A DNA stretch of 64,000 bases. Source: Microglena sp. YARC (Eukaryota; Chlorophyta; Chlorophyceae; Chlamydomonadales; Chlamydomonadaceae). The notes below the pieces were generated by a model, which was not told the origin of the DNA, searched no databases, and worked only from the letters and a program-made list of their open reading frames with translations. Positions 1 through 11,600 of the stretch are shown piece after piece (position 1 is the first letter of the stretch; each line of letters starts with the position of its first letter). The stretch is from positions 2,531,024 to 2,595,023 of the forward strand of contig CM039462.1 of assembly GCA_022414725.1 (NCBI GenBank), written 5' to 3'. The position numbers and the translations under genes were made by a program.

Positions 1-9
1 TCACACTGC

Positions 10-228
10 CGGGGACAGTTGACCCTACTAAGGACGTGGTTTTACCGACACCGGTTCGTAAGCTCACCTTGCTCGAGGTTGGCAACGAGGCTAGAACCAG
101 TCACGTTTCATACGGTTGACGGCCACCGTGAGAACCGTAACGCTCCCGACGGGGTTCGAAACCGGCATCTCCTTCGATCAAGGTCGGATACTCTACCATT
201 GAGCCACTCCGAGTCCGGATCGGGGATC
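10..228 (-). repeat. tRNA-derived SINE copy
   Basis: Read on the minus strand, 150-228 contains an A-box-like TGGCTCAATGGTAGAG and a B-box-like GGTTTCGAACCCC, spaced as in a tRNA. About 130 bases of non-tRNA body follow. The same architecture recurs at 2819-3007, 3163-3350 and 3856-4052, so this is a repeat family rather than a single tRNA gene. It could be a degenerate tRNA gene, but the anticodon region does not fold convincingly. Confidence 0.6.
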
Positions 229-499
229 TCCAAGGAGAAGCCTCTTCTCAATTTTTGCCGGACTGCCACATAAATAAATCATTGCACTGCTCCAGATAAT
301 CCTTTATCTGCTTGGTACCCTCTGCATGCATGATAGCATCAAAATGCAGTATTTCACGTAGATAATAGTAGCATCAACATAATGCTAGCTCCAGCTTGTC
401 TGCTGAATTTATCACAGGGGTCCCGACGATCATATCATGACTCCCCAGTCCTGACTGCCTGATAGGCAAATGAGTCAAAATGCTTCTGACAAGAATATC

Positions 500-1275
500 C
501 GGGTGAATGGCTGAAAATGGTACTGATGATAACATCCTGCATTCCAACTATGCCTGACAAAATAGAACTGATGATCACATCCCCAATCCCAACTGCGCCT
601 GCAGAAACTTGGTGCTGATCATCATATCCCAATGAATGACTCAAATAGTACGATAATCATATCCTGCATCCCGACTATGCCTGGCAAAATAGTACTGATG
701 ATCACATCCCCTATCCCATCTGCGCCTGCTGAAATGGTGCTGATCATCATATCCCAATGAATGACTCAGATGGTACGGTGATCATATCCTGCATCCCAAC
801 TATGCCTGACAAAATAGTACTGATCATCTCATCCCCTATCCCAACTGCGCCTGCCGAAATGGTACTGATCATCATATCCCAATGAAATACTCAAATGGTA
901 CGATAATCATACCCTGCATCCCGACTATGCCTGGCAAAGTAGTACTGATGATTACATCCCCTATCCCATCTGCGCCTGCTGAAATGGTGCTGATCATTGT
1001 ATCCCAATGAATGACTCAGATGGTACGGTGATCATATCCTGCATCCCAACTATGCCTGGCAACATAGTACTGATGATTACACCCCCTATCCCAACTGCGC
1101 CTGTTGAAATGGTACTTAACATCATATCCCAATGAAATACTCAAATGGTACGATAATCATATCCTGCATCCCGACTATGCCTGGCAAAGTAGAACTGATT
1201 ATCACATTCCCTATCCCAACTGGGCCTAATGAAATGGTGCTGATAATCTCGTCCCTCACCCCAAGTGTGCAGATC
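500..1275. repeat. Tandem repeat, ~125-bp unit
   Basis: About six imperfect copies of a unit built from 'CCTGCATCCCAACTATGCC', then 'AATAGTACTGATGATCACAT', then 'CATATCCCAATGAATGACTC'. Landmarks recur near 536, 664, 788, 911, 1038 and 1166. Short ORFs inside it follow the repeat on both strands and are not credible genes. Confidence 0.85.
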
Positions 1276-2818
1276 GATAAGGTCTTTGAGGACCCCGCTT
1301 CAGGAAAGACAAGGCAGCAGGACATAAATCTGAAGGTGAGAACCAGCTTGCTTTGCGAATAGTCAAATGGACTAGCGTCAGCTTGACTGCTACCATCAAG
1401 ATACACCGCACACTGATGCTGATATACTGTAGAGCAACATCATAATGGTAGCAAATCATCCAGAGTCTCCTGACTGTGCCTGATGAACGAATGCGTTAGA
1501 ATGGTAGAGACAATCATATCCCCGTATATTTGAAGACCCAGCTTCAGAAAAACGAGGCAGCAGGAGATAACTAGAAAGTGCGAACCAGTTTACGATCCGA
1601 ATGGTCAAAATGGATAGTACATTTACTACCATCCTAATCGAGACAGTGGCCCTGGGTTGTTCATCCTAAGGATAACACAATACCTACCATAGTTTTTCTT
1701 GTCAGCTACCAGCAGCAGCTTCATGGCAGCTCCCCTGTCTGGCTAGTCAGCCTAACCTGACGCAACCTCTTGCAGCTTGAAGTTCACACAATCAGCTGGC
1801 TAGAACTGCTGTCGCGTTTGGGTGTAGCACAGTCACTGGCTCTGTTAGCTGCCTAGGAGCTGCTAAGAAAAGCAGAACAGAAAATCCTTGATACACACAC
1901 TATATCTCCCATGCTACACCCCCCTCACTCGATGCACTTTATTTTAGACTGCATGTACCAGCTTCTATGCAGCTCTCCTGGGTGGTTATTTTGTCATATC
2001 ATGTCCGACATCTGAAGGATAGACCATAGACCACAGCTTTTCTTTTCAGCTCTTCTGAGCAGCTTCTAGGCAGCTTCTTGAACCAGCTACTGGACTAAGC
2101 CCCAAGATTCCAGCAGCGCTAGACAGTTGATTTTATCAGCTTCCAGGTGCACTAGGTTGGGCGCGGTCTGACTGGATAGCTAGCCAGGGTAGTTCTTCTT
2201 AGAAGCTGCTGCTCCTAGCCGAAAAGAAAAGCTATATCTGAGGCATCATGTCATCTTTGATATCTGAAAGTCCAAGTGATGATCAGAATCTGTACTCGGG
2301 TCGTTGATCAGATGGTGTGAATATTCTGATGAAGAACAGAGCTTACAACTCCCCTTTGACTTTGTCAAACTGCAGTCACATTTGGAGTCCAGCAGGGCAC
2401 CAAGATAAAAATCATCGTCAGCAGCAGCAGCACCGTCCTCCTCTTCCCCCTCATCACCACTTAAGTCGTAATTTTAGTCACCTGCCAGTCCAACCAACTT
2501 CCCACTTGCCCATTTCTCGCCGTTCAGATTGCCCAGGGGACGCCGATTACAGCCATCAAAATGAGAAGAATGAGCTCAACAGGGTCTGGAGGGCGAATGC
2601 AGGTATGCGGACTGGCTGGTTGGGAATTAGATATATTGGATTCTACTGTTTCATCTTTGGGCTACTCATAGCAGCTTCACGCCAGCTCCACTAGCCAGCC
2701 TCTGGTTCAAACCCAATGCTTGAAGCTGCATTGGAATGCTTGTCATATCAGTATTCAGACGCACTTGTGGCTTCAGGTTTGGCTCAATGACAGGAAATGG
2801 GAGCTGCCTAGATATTGA
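1276..2818. other. Repeat-flanked stretch without recognised gene
   Basis: No convincing ORF or splice structure. Short imperfect motifs such as 'AGCTTCTAGGCAGCT' recur around 1720-2220 and suggest decayed repeat DNA. A 125-codon ORF at 2317-2694 contains a CAG run and a hydrophobic end, but has no recognisable domain, so I do not call it a gene. Confidence 0.4.
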
Positions 2819-3007
2819 TAACGCCTGGTGGGGCGTGGTGTTAAGGGAACCCGTCGTACGCGGGTTGAGAGCGGTCTTCTACCTCAACTGGACAAGCTAC
2901 CATCGCGGTTGACAACGATCTGCGACGCTAAGAGCGACCGTAGGGGGAATCCAACCCCCGACTCTTTGTCCTCAAAGCGACTTGGTGTACCACTAGACCA
3001 ATGTATA
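2819..3007 (-). repeat. tRNA-derived SINE copy
   Basis: On the minus strand the head has A-box-like TGGTCTAGTGGTACACC and B-box-like GGTTGGATTCC. The body ends in a tail containing the reverse complement of 'GGTGGGGCGTGGTGTTAAGG'. The same tail closes the copies at 3163-3350 and 3856-4052. Confidence 0.75.
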
Positions 3008-3162
3008 TCACTGAAAGGGGCTAGCTGCCTAGAAGCTACTCGTAGCCCAAAAGTATTGGATACATCTTCTCTGGCATGTGGAATCCATTTTGAATGTGTT
3101 GGGGTAATAGAGGAGAAAGTTGGAAAAAGAGAAGGGCATAGAGGATATACAAAAGTAAAGAC

Positions 3163-3350
3163 AACACCTGGTGGGGTGTGGCATTAAGGGAGTCCCTTCT
3201 TACGGCGGTAGGGAACGGGCTGCTACTTTACCTGGACAAAGCTACCATGGCTGTTGACAGCGACCGCGAACTCTAAGGCGCACCCGTGGGGATTCGAACC
3301 CGGCACCTTCTTGTTTCAACAAGCTCTACCATACTATGGTAGAGCCACTT
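3163..3350 (-). repeat. tRNA-derived SINE copy
   Basis: B-box GGTTCGAATCC matches the Pol III consensus. The A-box region carries a small internal duplication (TACCATAG/TATGGTAG). The tail, containing the reverse complement of 'GGTGGGGTGTGGCATTAAGG', matches the neighbouring copies. Confidence 0.75.
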
Positions 3351-3855
3351 GTCAAAACAGGATATAGAGGATATAGAGTACCAACTCCTTGATGGCACCA
3401 CAATAGTATACCACAAACTTCACTGGACTTGTAGCTTCAAATCCATGGGTTGGTCTCAGTATTTCGTGAGTTGCGATGCTTATATGTGGGGGTCGGCTAT
3501 GTTTTGTAATATTAGTGAATACATAATAGTATACAATATTATATAATATTAGTCGGACGAGCCGTCTCACCAGAATTCCGAATTTATTTGAAAAACTACC
3601 ATTATTGTGACACTATACTAATATTAGTGAATACTAGTTTTCAAACAATAATATAAGTTGCCGTTCCCTACATATATGTGGTCCCCTTGCTATTTGGTGA
3701 ACATGTAATGTTATGTACTTCTGTATATCTGAATGGTTGCATTTCGAAATGTAGAAACTTTTGTCAAGCTACTTTTATCAGCTAAGTGCCTAGAGAGTTG
3801 TAAAGCGCCTTTTCCTCCTGATGATTATACCTCTGTGTTAGACTTCAAGAATCCC
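3351..3855. other. AT-rich spacer between SINE copies
   Basis: AT-rich sequence with repeated 'AATATTAGTGAATAC' segments near 3511 and 3621. No gene seen; the short ORFs here lack domains and splice context. Confidence 0.4.
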
Positions 3856-4052
3856 GTTTTCGGCGAATGGCTCAATGGTACAGCCCGTTTAAACAGTGTA
3901 GGTGCGGGGTTCGAATCCCTACAGGTACGCTTTAGTGTTTGCCGTCGCTGTCAACCGCCACGGTAGCTTTGTCCAGGTAAAGTAGCAGCCCGTTCCCTAC
4001 CGCCATAAGACCGGCTCCCTTAATACCACGCCCCACCAGGGGTTATCATTAC
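3856..4052 (+). repeat. tRNA-derived SINE copy
   Basis: Plus-strand copy with A-box-like TGGCTCAATGGTACAGC, perfect B-box GGTTCGAATCC, a body shared with the minus-strand copies, and the tail 'TACCACGCCCCACCAGG'. This is the clearest copy for defining the family. Confidence 0.8.
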
Positions 4053-4125
4053 CTAGCAGCCCGTTCCCTACTGCTGGAAGACAGGCTCCCTAAGTACCAC
4101 GCCCTACCAGGCATTATCATTACTC
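4053..4125 (+). repeat. SINE tail fragment (tandem, headless)
   Basis: Second copy of only the tail module (AGCAGCCCGTTCCCTACTG through TACCACGCCCTACCAGG), directly after the complete copy. The tRNA-like head is absent, as expected for a 5'-truncated insertion or a local tail duplication. Confidence 0.7.
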
Positions 4126-4129
4126 TTCG

Positions 4130-5345
4130 AGAAGACCTAACTATACAGCTCTGCGACTAGACCTTACTAACCATCAACTAAATCTAACTAAACTATCAAG
4201 CTCTGCGGCTAGACCTAACTAACCACCTATCCTAACTAAACTATACAGCTCTGCAGCTAGACCTAACTAACTACTAATCCTAACTACACTATACAGCTCT
4301 GCGGCTAGACCTAACTAACCAGCAACTAAACCTTACTAAACTATACTGCACTGCGGCCAGACCTAATGTATAGCACCTAAACCTAACTAAACTATACAGC
4401 TCTGCGGCTAGACCTAACTAACCACTTAACCTAACTAAACTATACAGCTCTGCGGCTAGACCTAACTAACCACTTAACCTAACTACACTATACAGCTCTG
4501 CAGCTACACCTAACTAACCACTTAACCCAGGGGGGGGGCAGAAAGACAGATTTTGGACCGCACCTTCGATATGGTGTCCGATTCAGATGGGAGTTGGAAT
4601 TGTGGACGTTTCATACAAAAAGAGGGGGAAAATAAAGTTGGCTAAAAGTTTTTTTACCCCCCCCCCCCCCCCCACACCCCACCCCCCCTCCTAAAACCCA
4701 ATTACCTCACCCTACCCCCCTAAAATGGGGGTCATTCGAAAGATCTTTTAAAGCCCATTTCAGTTATGCTCTTACATCTTTCATGGGGTTACCCAAACGT
4801 GATTTATCGCGATGTTAAGATTTGGGCCGCTTTGGTTGAAAAAAACTTTGGACGCCTCTAACTTTGGTACAACTTTATTTTTGGCTCAAAAAAAAAACTT
4901 TTTTTTTTTATATAGTTTGAGGATAGGCTCTATCCAAAGCGAAGGTGCGGTACGGCAGCTTTTTTCTTGCCCCCCCCTCGACTTAACCTAACTAAACCAT
5001 ACAGCTCTGCAGCTACACCTAACTAACCACTTAACCTAACTACACTATACAGCTCTGCAGCTAGACCTAACTAACCACTTAACCTAACTAAACCATACAG
5101 CTCTGCAGCTAGACCTAACCAGCAACAAAACCTAACTAAACTATACAGCTCTGCAGCTAGACCTAACTAACCACCTATCCTAACTAAACTATACAGCTCT
5201 GCGGCTAGACCTAACTAACCACTTAACCTAACTAAACGATACAGCTCTGCAGCTAGACCTTACTAACCAGCAACAAAACCTAACTAAACTATACAGCTCT
5301 GCGGCTAGACCAAACTAACCAGCAACTAAACCTAACTAAACAATA
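4130..5345. repeat. ~48-bp satellite array (CCTAACTAACC type)
   Basis: Tandem units of about 35-50 bp combine 'ACAGCTCTGCGGCTAGACC' with 'TAACTAACCACTTAACC' and 'TAACTAAACTAT'. The array is interrupted at 4528-4980 by a transposon-like insert and resumes in register afterwards. The CCTAACTAA core is telomere-like in look only; units are long and irregular. Confidence 0.9.
4528..4980. mobile_element. MITE, non-autonomous DNA transposon (hAT-like)
   Basis: A 453-bp insert within the satellite. Its left end begins CAGGGGGGGGGCAGAAAG and the reverse complement of its right end begins CGAGGGGGGGGCAAGAAA. Both then share ACCGCACCTTCG about 30 bases in, giving imperfect terminal inverted repeats of ~40 bp. 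It is flanked by an 8-bp direct duplication ACTTAACC (4520-4527 and 4981-4988). No transposase ORF is present. Eight-base duplications and CAG-type ends fit hAT elements, but the superfamily call is inferred. Part of the duplicated word also occurs in the satellite unit, which weakens the duplication evidence slightly. Confidence 0.75.
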
Positions 5346-5628
5346 CTGCTCTTTAAAAAATAGTGTTTGGTACATGTCTAACAAAACAAATTGACACGGG
5401 TGCACAGCATTTCACTTTTGTGTTGGTGCTGATACTTGCCTGCCCTCCAAAATGTAATTCAATGTGATTCATCTTAGTGTTGCCTTCTTCTTGAATCTGA
5501 ACTTGGTTACATGGCTCTAGCTCTTTAGGCTGCTTTCCGTCTTAGACAGTTACATCAAAATTTAAAACTGATGAATACAACTGATAAAGAGCTTCTCCTG
5601 GCACTAGGAGGACACCCCTGGATCGGCC
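5346..5628 (+). promoter_or_regulatory. 5' flank of the large disordered-protein gene
   Basis: About 280 bases between satellite and first ATG. The sequence is non-repetitive, and I see no clear TATA box or splice acceptor. The promoter or 5' UTR should lie here if the ATG at 5629 is the true start. Confidence 0.3.
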
Positions 5629-8600
5629 ATGCCTGGTAGCAAGAAGCCCCGTGACTCCGCAAACCGCTCCATCGGCACCCCTGGTGTTAACCAACGGACC
5701 ACGGGCTCTGGAAAGCGCAGGGCAGACTTGACGCCTTGCTCGATTGCTACTGGTGAGCAGGTTCCCTATGAGGAGGCCTTGCGGCAGACCCGATCAGCCA
5801 GTGGTGGTGCAGAGCAGCACTCTGCTGGGCGGAAGAGCATGAAGCTGTTTAAAACGCCCTGCCTGAAGCGCTATGACTCTCTCACCGGCTTGCCGCCCAG
5901 CCCGTTCTCCAACCCCAACCTATCTGCCGGAATTGCAGACGCAGCTGCTACAGTGACCCTCAAACCCCCTCTGGGAAAACAGCCCAGCTCTGGGAAGGGC
6001 CTCAAGGGCCGCACATCTTCATTCCCACTGTTGACCGCCTTCCACCTCGCCAAGGTCCCAAGCTTGGATGCGGTGGACATAGCATCTGAGTTGGCCCCTA
6101 GAGGTCAATCCAATGGGCAAGTGTCTAAGACCAAGGGCCAGCTGAAGCCGCTCAAAGCACCAGCTGTCCTCTTCCCAGATCTCCAGGCGGCGGACCTGGA
6201 GAAAATTGACAGCATGGACCTTGCATGCATCACCGAAACCAAGACCAAAATCAGGACCGAAACCAGCTGGCTTCTCCCATCCCAGGCCTCTACTCAGCCT
6301 CGAGCCCCAGATGATGAAGTATGTTTGAACAAACCCGGCAGTAATGAATCCAGCTTGAGGTCGGTGTCCGTCAACTCTGAGAGTCAGCCAGCAGCAACGC
6401 AATCAAGCGCTGAACCAGGAGGGAAAACCCCCACCCAGCATCTGCTTGCACAGCCACCCTCTCGGTCATCTGCTCAACAGATAGAACAACCGACTCGGCA
6501 ACCAACCTGTCAGCCTTCTGCAGAACAATGCATTTACTCTCACCAACCAGCAGCGGTGCCTCTCTCAGGTGCAGCCGAGCTTAGTGCATCAGTCACTGAA
6601 CCTGCCACAGCTCAGCCATCTGCACACCAATGCGCTCACTCTCACCAACCAGTAGCCTCGCCTCTCTCAGTCGCAGCTGAGCTTTGCACATCAGTCAGTG
6701 AACCTGCCACAGCTCAGCCATCTGCACACCAATGCGCCCACTCTCACCAACCAGTAGCCTCGCCTCTCTCAGTCGCAGCTGAGCTTAGCACATCAGGCAG
6801 TGATCCTGCCACAGCTCAGCCAATACCAAATACGAGAGTGGCTGAAGCAGTAGTGAGCACGTCAGTGAGTGTACCAGCCTCCGCTGTTGCCGAATCAGAT
6901 CATATAATTCCAGCAGCAGTACCAAACAAGTCAGTAAGTGCACAAGCTCTTGCAGTGTCCACCACAACAGTGCCCGTGGCATCAGCATCGTCATCCAGAT
7001 CAAGCACATTAGTAAGCAAAGCGCCCATGGCAGCAAGCAACAGAGTGATAGCAGCAGCAGCATCTAGATCAAGCAGATCAGTGAGTGAAGCGCCCACAGT
7101 TGCCGCGGCAGCAAGTAACAGAGTGGCAGCAGCATCAAGCACCAGATCAGCAACAGCAGCAACATCCAGCATATCTGCTGCAACCCAAATAGACAAGGCA
7201 GCAGCAAAGCCAGGACCACCTGAAAAGGCATTACCAGCAGCAGCAGCAACAGCAGCAACATCCAGCAGATCTGCTGCAAACCAACTAGACAAGGCAGCAG
7301 CAAAGCCAGAAACACCTGAAAAGGCATTACTGGCAGCAGCAGCAACATCCAGCACATCTGCTGCAAAGGAGTCAGTGACCGCCCCTGTCAATGCCCTGGA
7401 GGCGGTCTGCACAGAAGCTCGGGTAGCTGCAGCAGCAACAAATGCACCAGGGATAGCTCCTGCCGCAACCCAACTAGACAAGGCAGCAGCAAAGCCAGAA
7501 TCACCTGAAAAGGCATTACCGGCAGCAGCAGCAGCAACATCCAGCATATCCGCTGCAACCGGACTAGACAAGGCAGCAGCAAAGCCAGGACCTCCTGAAA
7601 AGGCATTACCGGAAGCAGCAGCAGCAACATCCAGCATATCCGCTGCAACTGGACTAAACAGGGCAGCAGCAGAGCCAGAATCATCTGAAAAAGCATTACC
7701 AGTAGTAGCAGCAGCAACATCCATATCTCTAGTTACAAAGCCATCTACTGCACACTCGAGACAGGTGACTTGCAGATCAACATCTAACCCTGCTCACGCT
7801 GTGGAATCTATTTCAATAGCTGCCTACACTGTGGAACCTATTTCAACAGCTGATGAAGTCAAAGAGCAAAAGGCAGCTGCGTCTTCCCAGGCTTCCAAAC
7901 CCGTCGCCGCGGCTGGACAGGCCACAAACACAGCAACAGTTGCAAGGCCCCCTGCCACAGCGTCCGTGCAGGGTACAAATAATTCAAGCCCATCATTAGG
8001 TCTTTCCCTGGTTGTACAACCAATTGGGACGGCCGGTGGAATCACAAGATCACCAGCATCTGGGCATGCCCAGGCTTCCAAACCCGTCGCCATGGCTGGA
8101 CAGGCCACAAACACAGCAATAGCCACGAGGCCCCATGTCACAATGTCTGAGCAGGAAACAGATCCATCTGGGCCAGCATCTGCCCCTGCTCTTGGTGTAG
8201 AACCAACTGCAACGGCTGGTAGGGTTGTAGACGGACTAGCCTCTGCATCTACTCCCGTCCAGGGTGTAGTGACTAGTAGGGTAACAGATATATCCGAACC
8301 AGCATCTGCCATTGCTCTAGTTATAGAACCAATTGTAACGGCCAGTGGGGTAACAACAAGATTATCAGCATCTGCCCCTGCTCAGGGTGTACAGGCTGGT
8401 AGGGTTACCAATACATTTAAACCAGCATCTGCCCCTGCTCAGGATGTACAGGCTGGTAAGGTTACCAATACATTTAAACCAGCATCTGCCCCTGCTCTAG
8501 TTGCAGAACCAATTGTAATGGCCAGTGGCGTCACAAGATTATCAGGATCTGCCCCTGCTCCGGGTGTAAAGGCTGGCAGGGTTATAGAAACATTGGGACC

Positions 8601-11600
8601 AACATCTATCCTTGCAGCGACTGGTGGGGCCAAGTGCGCACCAACTAGTGGGGCTAAGTGCGCAGCAACTGGTGGGGCCAAGTACGCAGCGACTGGCGGG
8701 GCTAAGTGCGCACCAACTGGTGAGGCCAAGTTCTCACCAACTGCATCAGCCGCACCAGTCCAGGGTGTCAAGCGCACTGCAACATCCGGCCTAGAGCCTG
8801 CCGGACCTGAGGGGGCAGCATCAACACGTAACAAGAAGCTCACTCCCTCATCTTCCGCCACCTGTTTCCACGCTGCCATAACAAACCCTCTCCACTCGTC
8901 CGTCTGTACAGCAGATAAAGGAGGGGCAGCAACTGCTTTCCCGTCCCTTGCTGCACATGCGATCTCCTCCGCCACCTTTTCCCACGCTGCCGCAACAAAC
9001 CCTCTCCACTCGTCCATCAGTACAGCAGATAAAGGGGGGGCAGCGACTGCTTTCCCGTCCCTTGCTGCTCATTTGACCACAACTCCTTCTCTCATACAGT
9101 CAACACCAGAGAAGGTGGTGGCTTTGCTTTCATGTGCTGCGTCCCTCTCTTCGGTTGACCAAATGACAGCAACACCTGTGGCGCCGTTTTCAGCATCTGC
9201 TGCCGCGCAACAAGCGTCAGCTGCTTCTCAAACACCCCTTCCCACACCAACAATCACACAACCTGCTACCCATGGCTTCGCACCCCCATCCGCCCTGATG
9301 GCCTCCTCCCTCACACCCCCACCCACTACTCCGCTTGCCACCCACACACCCCTCGCAACATCAGCAACCACACAACCTGCCATCCATGGTGTTGAGCCAA
9401 CCTGCGCCCTACCTGCCTCCACCCTCACCCCCCCACCCAATGCCACACACACCCCGGTCACAACAGCAGTACTCAGCCCCCAACAGCCCACAGATTCCAC
9501 CAGAGGTAAAGTGCCTGATTTCACCCCCCAGCTTCCCACCTTCTGCCCTGCACAAGTACTGCCTGACTTCACCCCCCAGCTTCCCACCTTCCGCCCTCCA
9601 TCAGTACTGCCTGACTCCACCCCCCAGCTTCCACCCTGCCACCCTCCACCAGCAGTGCCAGCTTCCACCCCCCAGCTTCCACCCTGCTACCCTCCACCAG
9701 TACTGCCAGCTTCCACCCCCCAGCTTCCCACCTTCCACCCTCCACCAGTACTGCCAGCTTCCACCCCTCAGCTTCCCACCATCCGCCCTCCACCCGTACT
9801 GCCAGCTTCCACCCCCCAGCCTCCACCCTTCCACCCTCCACCAGTACTGCCAGACTCCACCCCCCAGCTTCCCACCTTCCGCCCTCAACCCGTACTGCCA
9901 GCTTCCACCCCCCAGCTTCCACCCTGCCACCCTCCACCAGCAGAGCCTCCTTCTTCTTCTCCATCTGTGCCTGCTGCTTCTACTCCACCAGCTCCTAACT
10001 ACAGCCCTCTGCCTTGCATGGGCGTGGATGGGATCGATGAGCTACGGACGTGTGAATTCCCGCTAGTTGATAGCCAGGGTGTTGACGACTTGGAACGTCT
10101 AAGACAGGTAGGGTGGTAGTCCTTTGGGGTTTGTTGGGGGTACTATGGGTGTGTTGGGGGTACTATGGGGTGGATATGGATGAGGTCACATGGGCGTGGA
10201 TGGGATCAATGAGCTACAGACATGTGAATCCCCGCCGGGTGATAGCCAGGGTGTTGACGACTTGGAACGACTAAGTTAGGTAGGGTGGTAGTTCTCTGGG
10301 GTGTGTTGGGGGTACGATGGGGTGGATATGGATGAGGGCACATGGGCGTGGATGAGATCGATGAGCTACAGACGTTTCTATCCCCGCTAGGTGATAGCCA
10401 GGGTGCTGACGACTTGGAATGTCTAAGTTAGGTAGGGTGGTAGTTCTCTGGGGTGTGTTGGGGGTACGATGGGGTGAATATGGATGAGGGCACATGGGCG
10501 TCGATGAGATAAATGAGCTACGAACGAGTGAATCCCCGCTGGTTGATAGCCAGGGTGTTGACGACTCGGAACGTCTAAGTAAGGTAGGTTGGTAGTCGTC
10601 CGGGGTGTGTGGAGGTACTATGGGGTGTGTTAGGGGCACGATGAGGTGGATATGGATGAGGTCACATGGGCGTGGATGGGATCGATGAGCTACAAACGAG
10701 TGAATCCCCGCTGGTTGATAGCCAGGGTGTTGACGACTTGGAACGTCTAAGTTAGATAGGTTGCTAGTCTTCCGGGGTGTGGTGGAAGTACGATGGGGTG
10801 GATATGGATGAGGTCACATGGGCATGGATGAGATCGATGAGCTACAAACGAGTGAATCCCCGCTGGTTGATAGCCAGGGTGTTGACGACTTGGAACGTCT
10901 AAGTTAGATAGGTTGCTAGTCTTCCGGGGTGTGGTGGAAGTACGATGGGGTGGATATGGATGAGGTCACATGGGCATGGATGAGATCGATGAGCTACAAA
11001 CGAGTGAATCCCCGCTGGTTGATAGCCAGGGTGTTGACAACTTGGAACATCTGAGTCAGGTAGGTTGCTAGTTCTCTGGGGTGTGATGGGGGTACGATAG
11101 GGTGTGTTCGGGGTACGATGGGGTGGATATGGAAGAGGTCACATGGACGCGGAGGGGATCGATGAGCTACAGACGAGTGAATCCCCGCTGGTTGATAGCC
11201 AGGGTGTTGAGGACTTCGAACGTCTAGGTCAGGTAGGTTGTTAGTCCTCCGGGGTGTTTTGGGGGTAGTATGGGGTGTGTTGGGGGTACGATGGGGTGTG
11301 TTGGGGGTACGATGGGGTGTGTTGGGGGTACGATGGGGTGTGTTGGGGGTACTATGGGGTGCGTTTGCAGTTCCTTGGGGGATGTTGGGGGTGCGATGGG
11401 GTGTGTTGCGGGTACTATTGCGTGTGTTGTGTGTTGCAGGTAGCAGCATAGGTTGCGTGAAGTGGGTGGCAGGTGGCAGTATAGTATGCGTGCTGCTGTG
11501 TGGTGTGGTGCAACCCTTACACATCCCAGTCATGACTTCTCTCACCCCCTGCTCTTCTCTCACTCTCTGGTGTGGTGCAGTGTGGGTGATGTAGTGCTGT

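Noticed and set aside
3856..3935. Functional tRNA gene
   Set aside because: A and B boxes are present, but the cloverleaf is imperfect and the same head is attached to a shared SINE body in four places.
4130..5345. Interstitial telomere
   Set aside because: CCTAACTAA motifs resemble telomere repeats, but the real unit is ~48 bp with a conserved CTCTGCGGCTAG segment.
6900..9964. Minus-strand ORFs opposite exon 1 of the giant gene
   Set aside because: Shadows of repeats with unit lengths divisible by three; no start context, domains or splice structure of their own.
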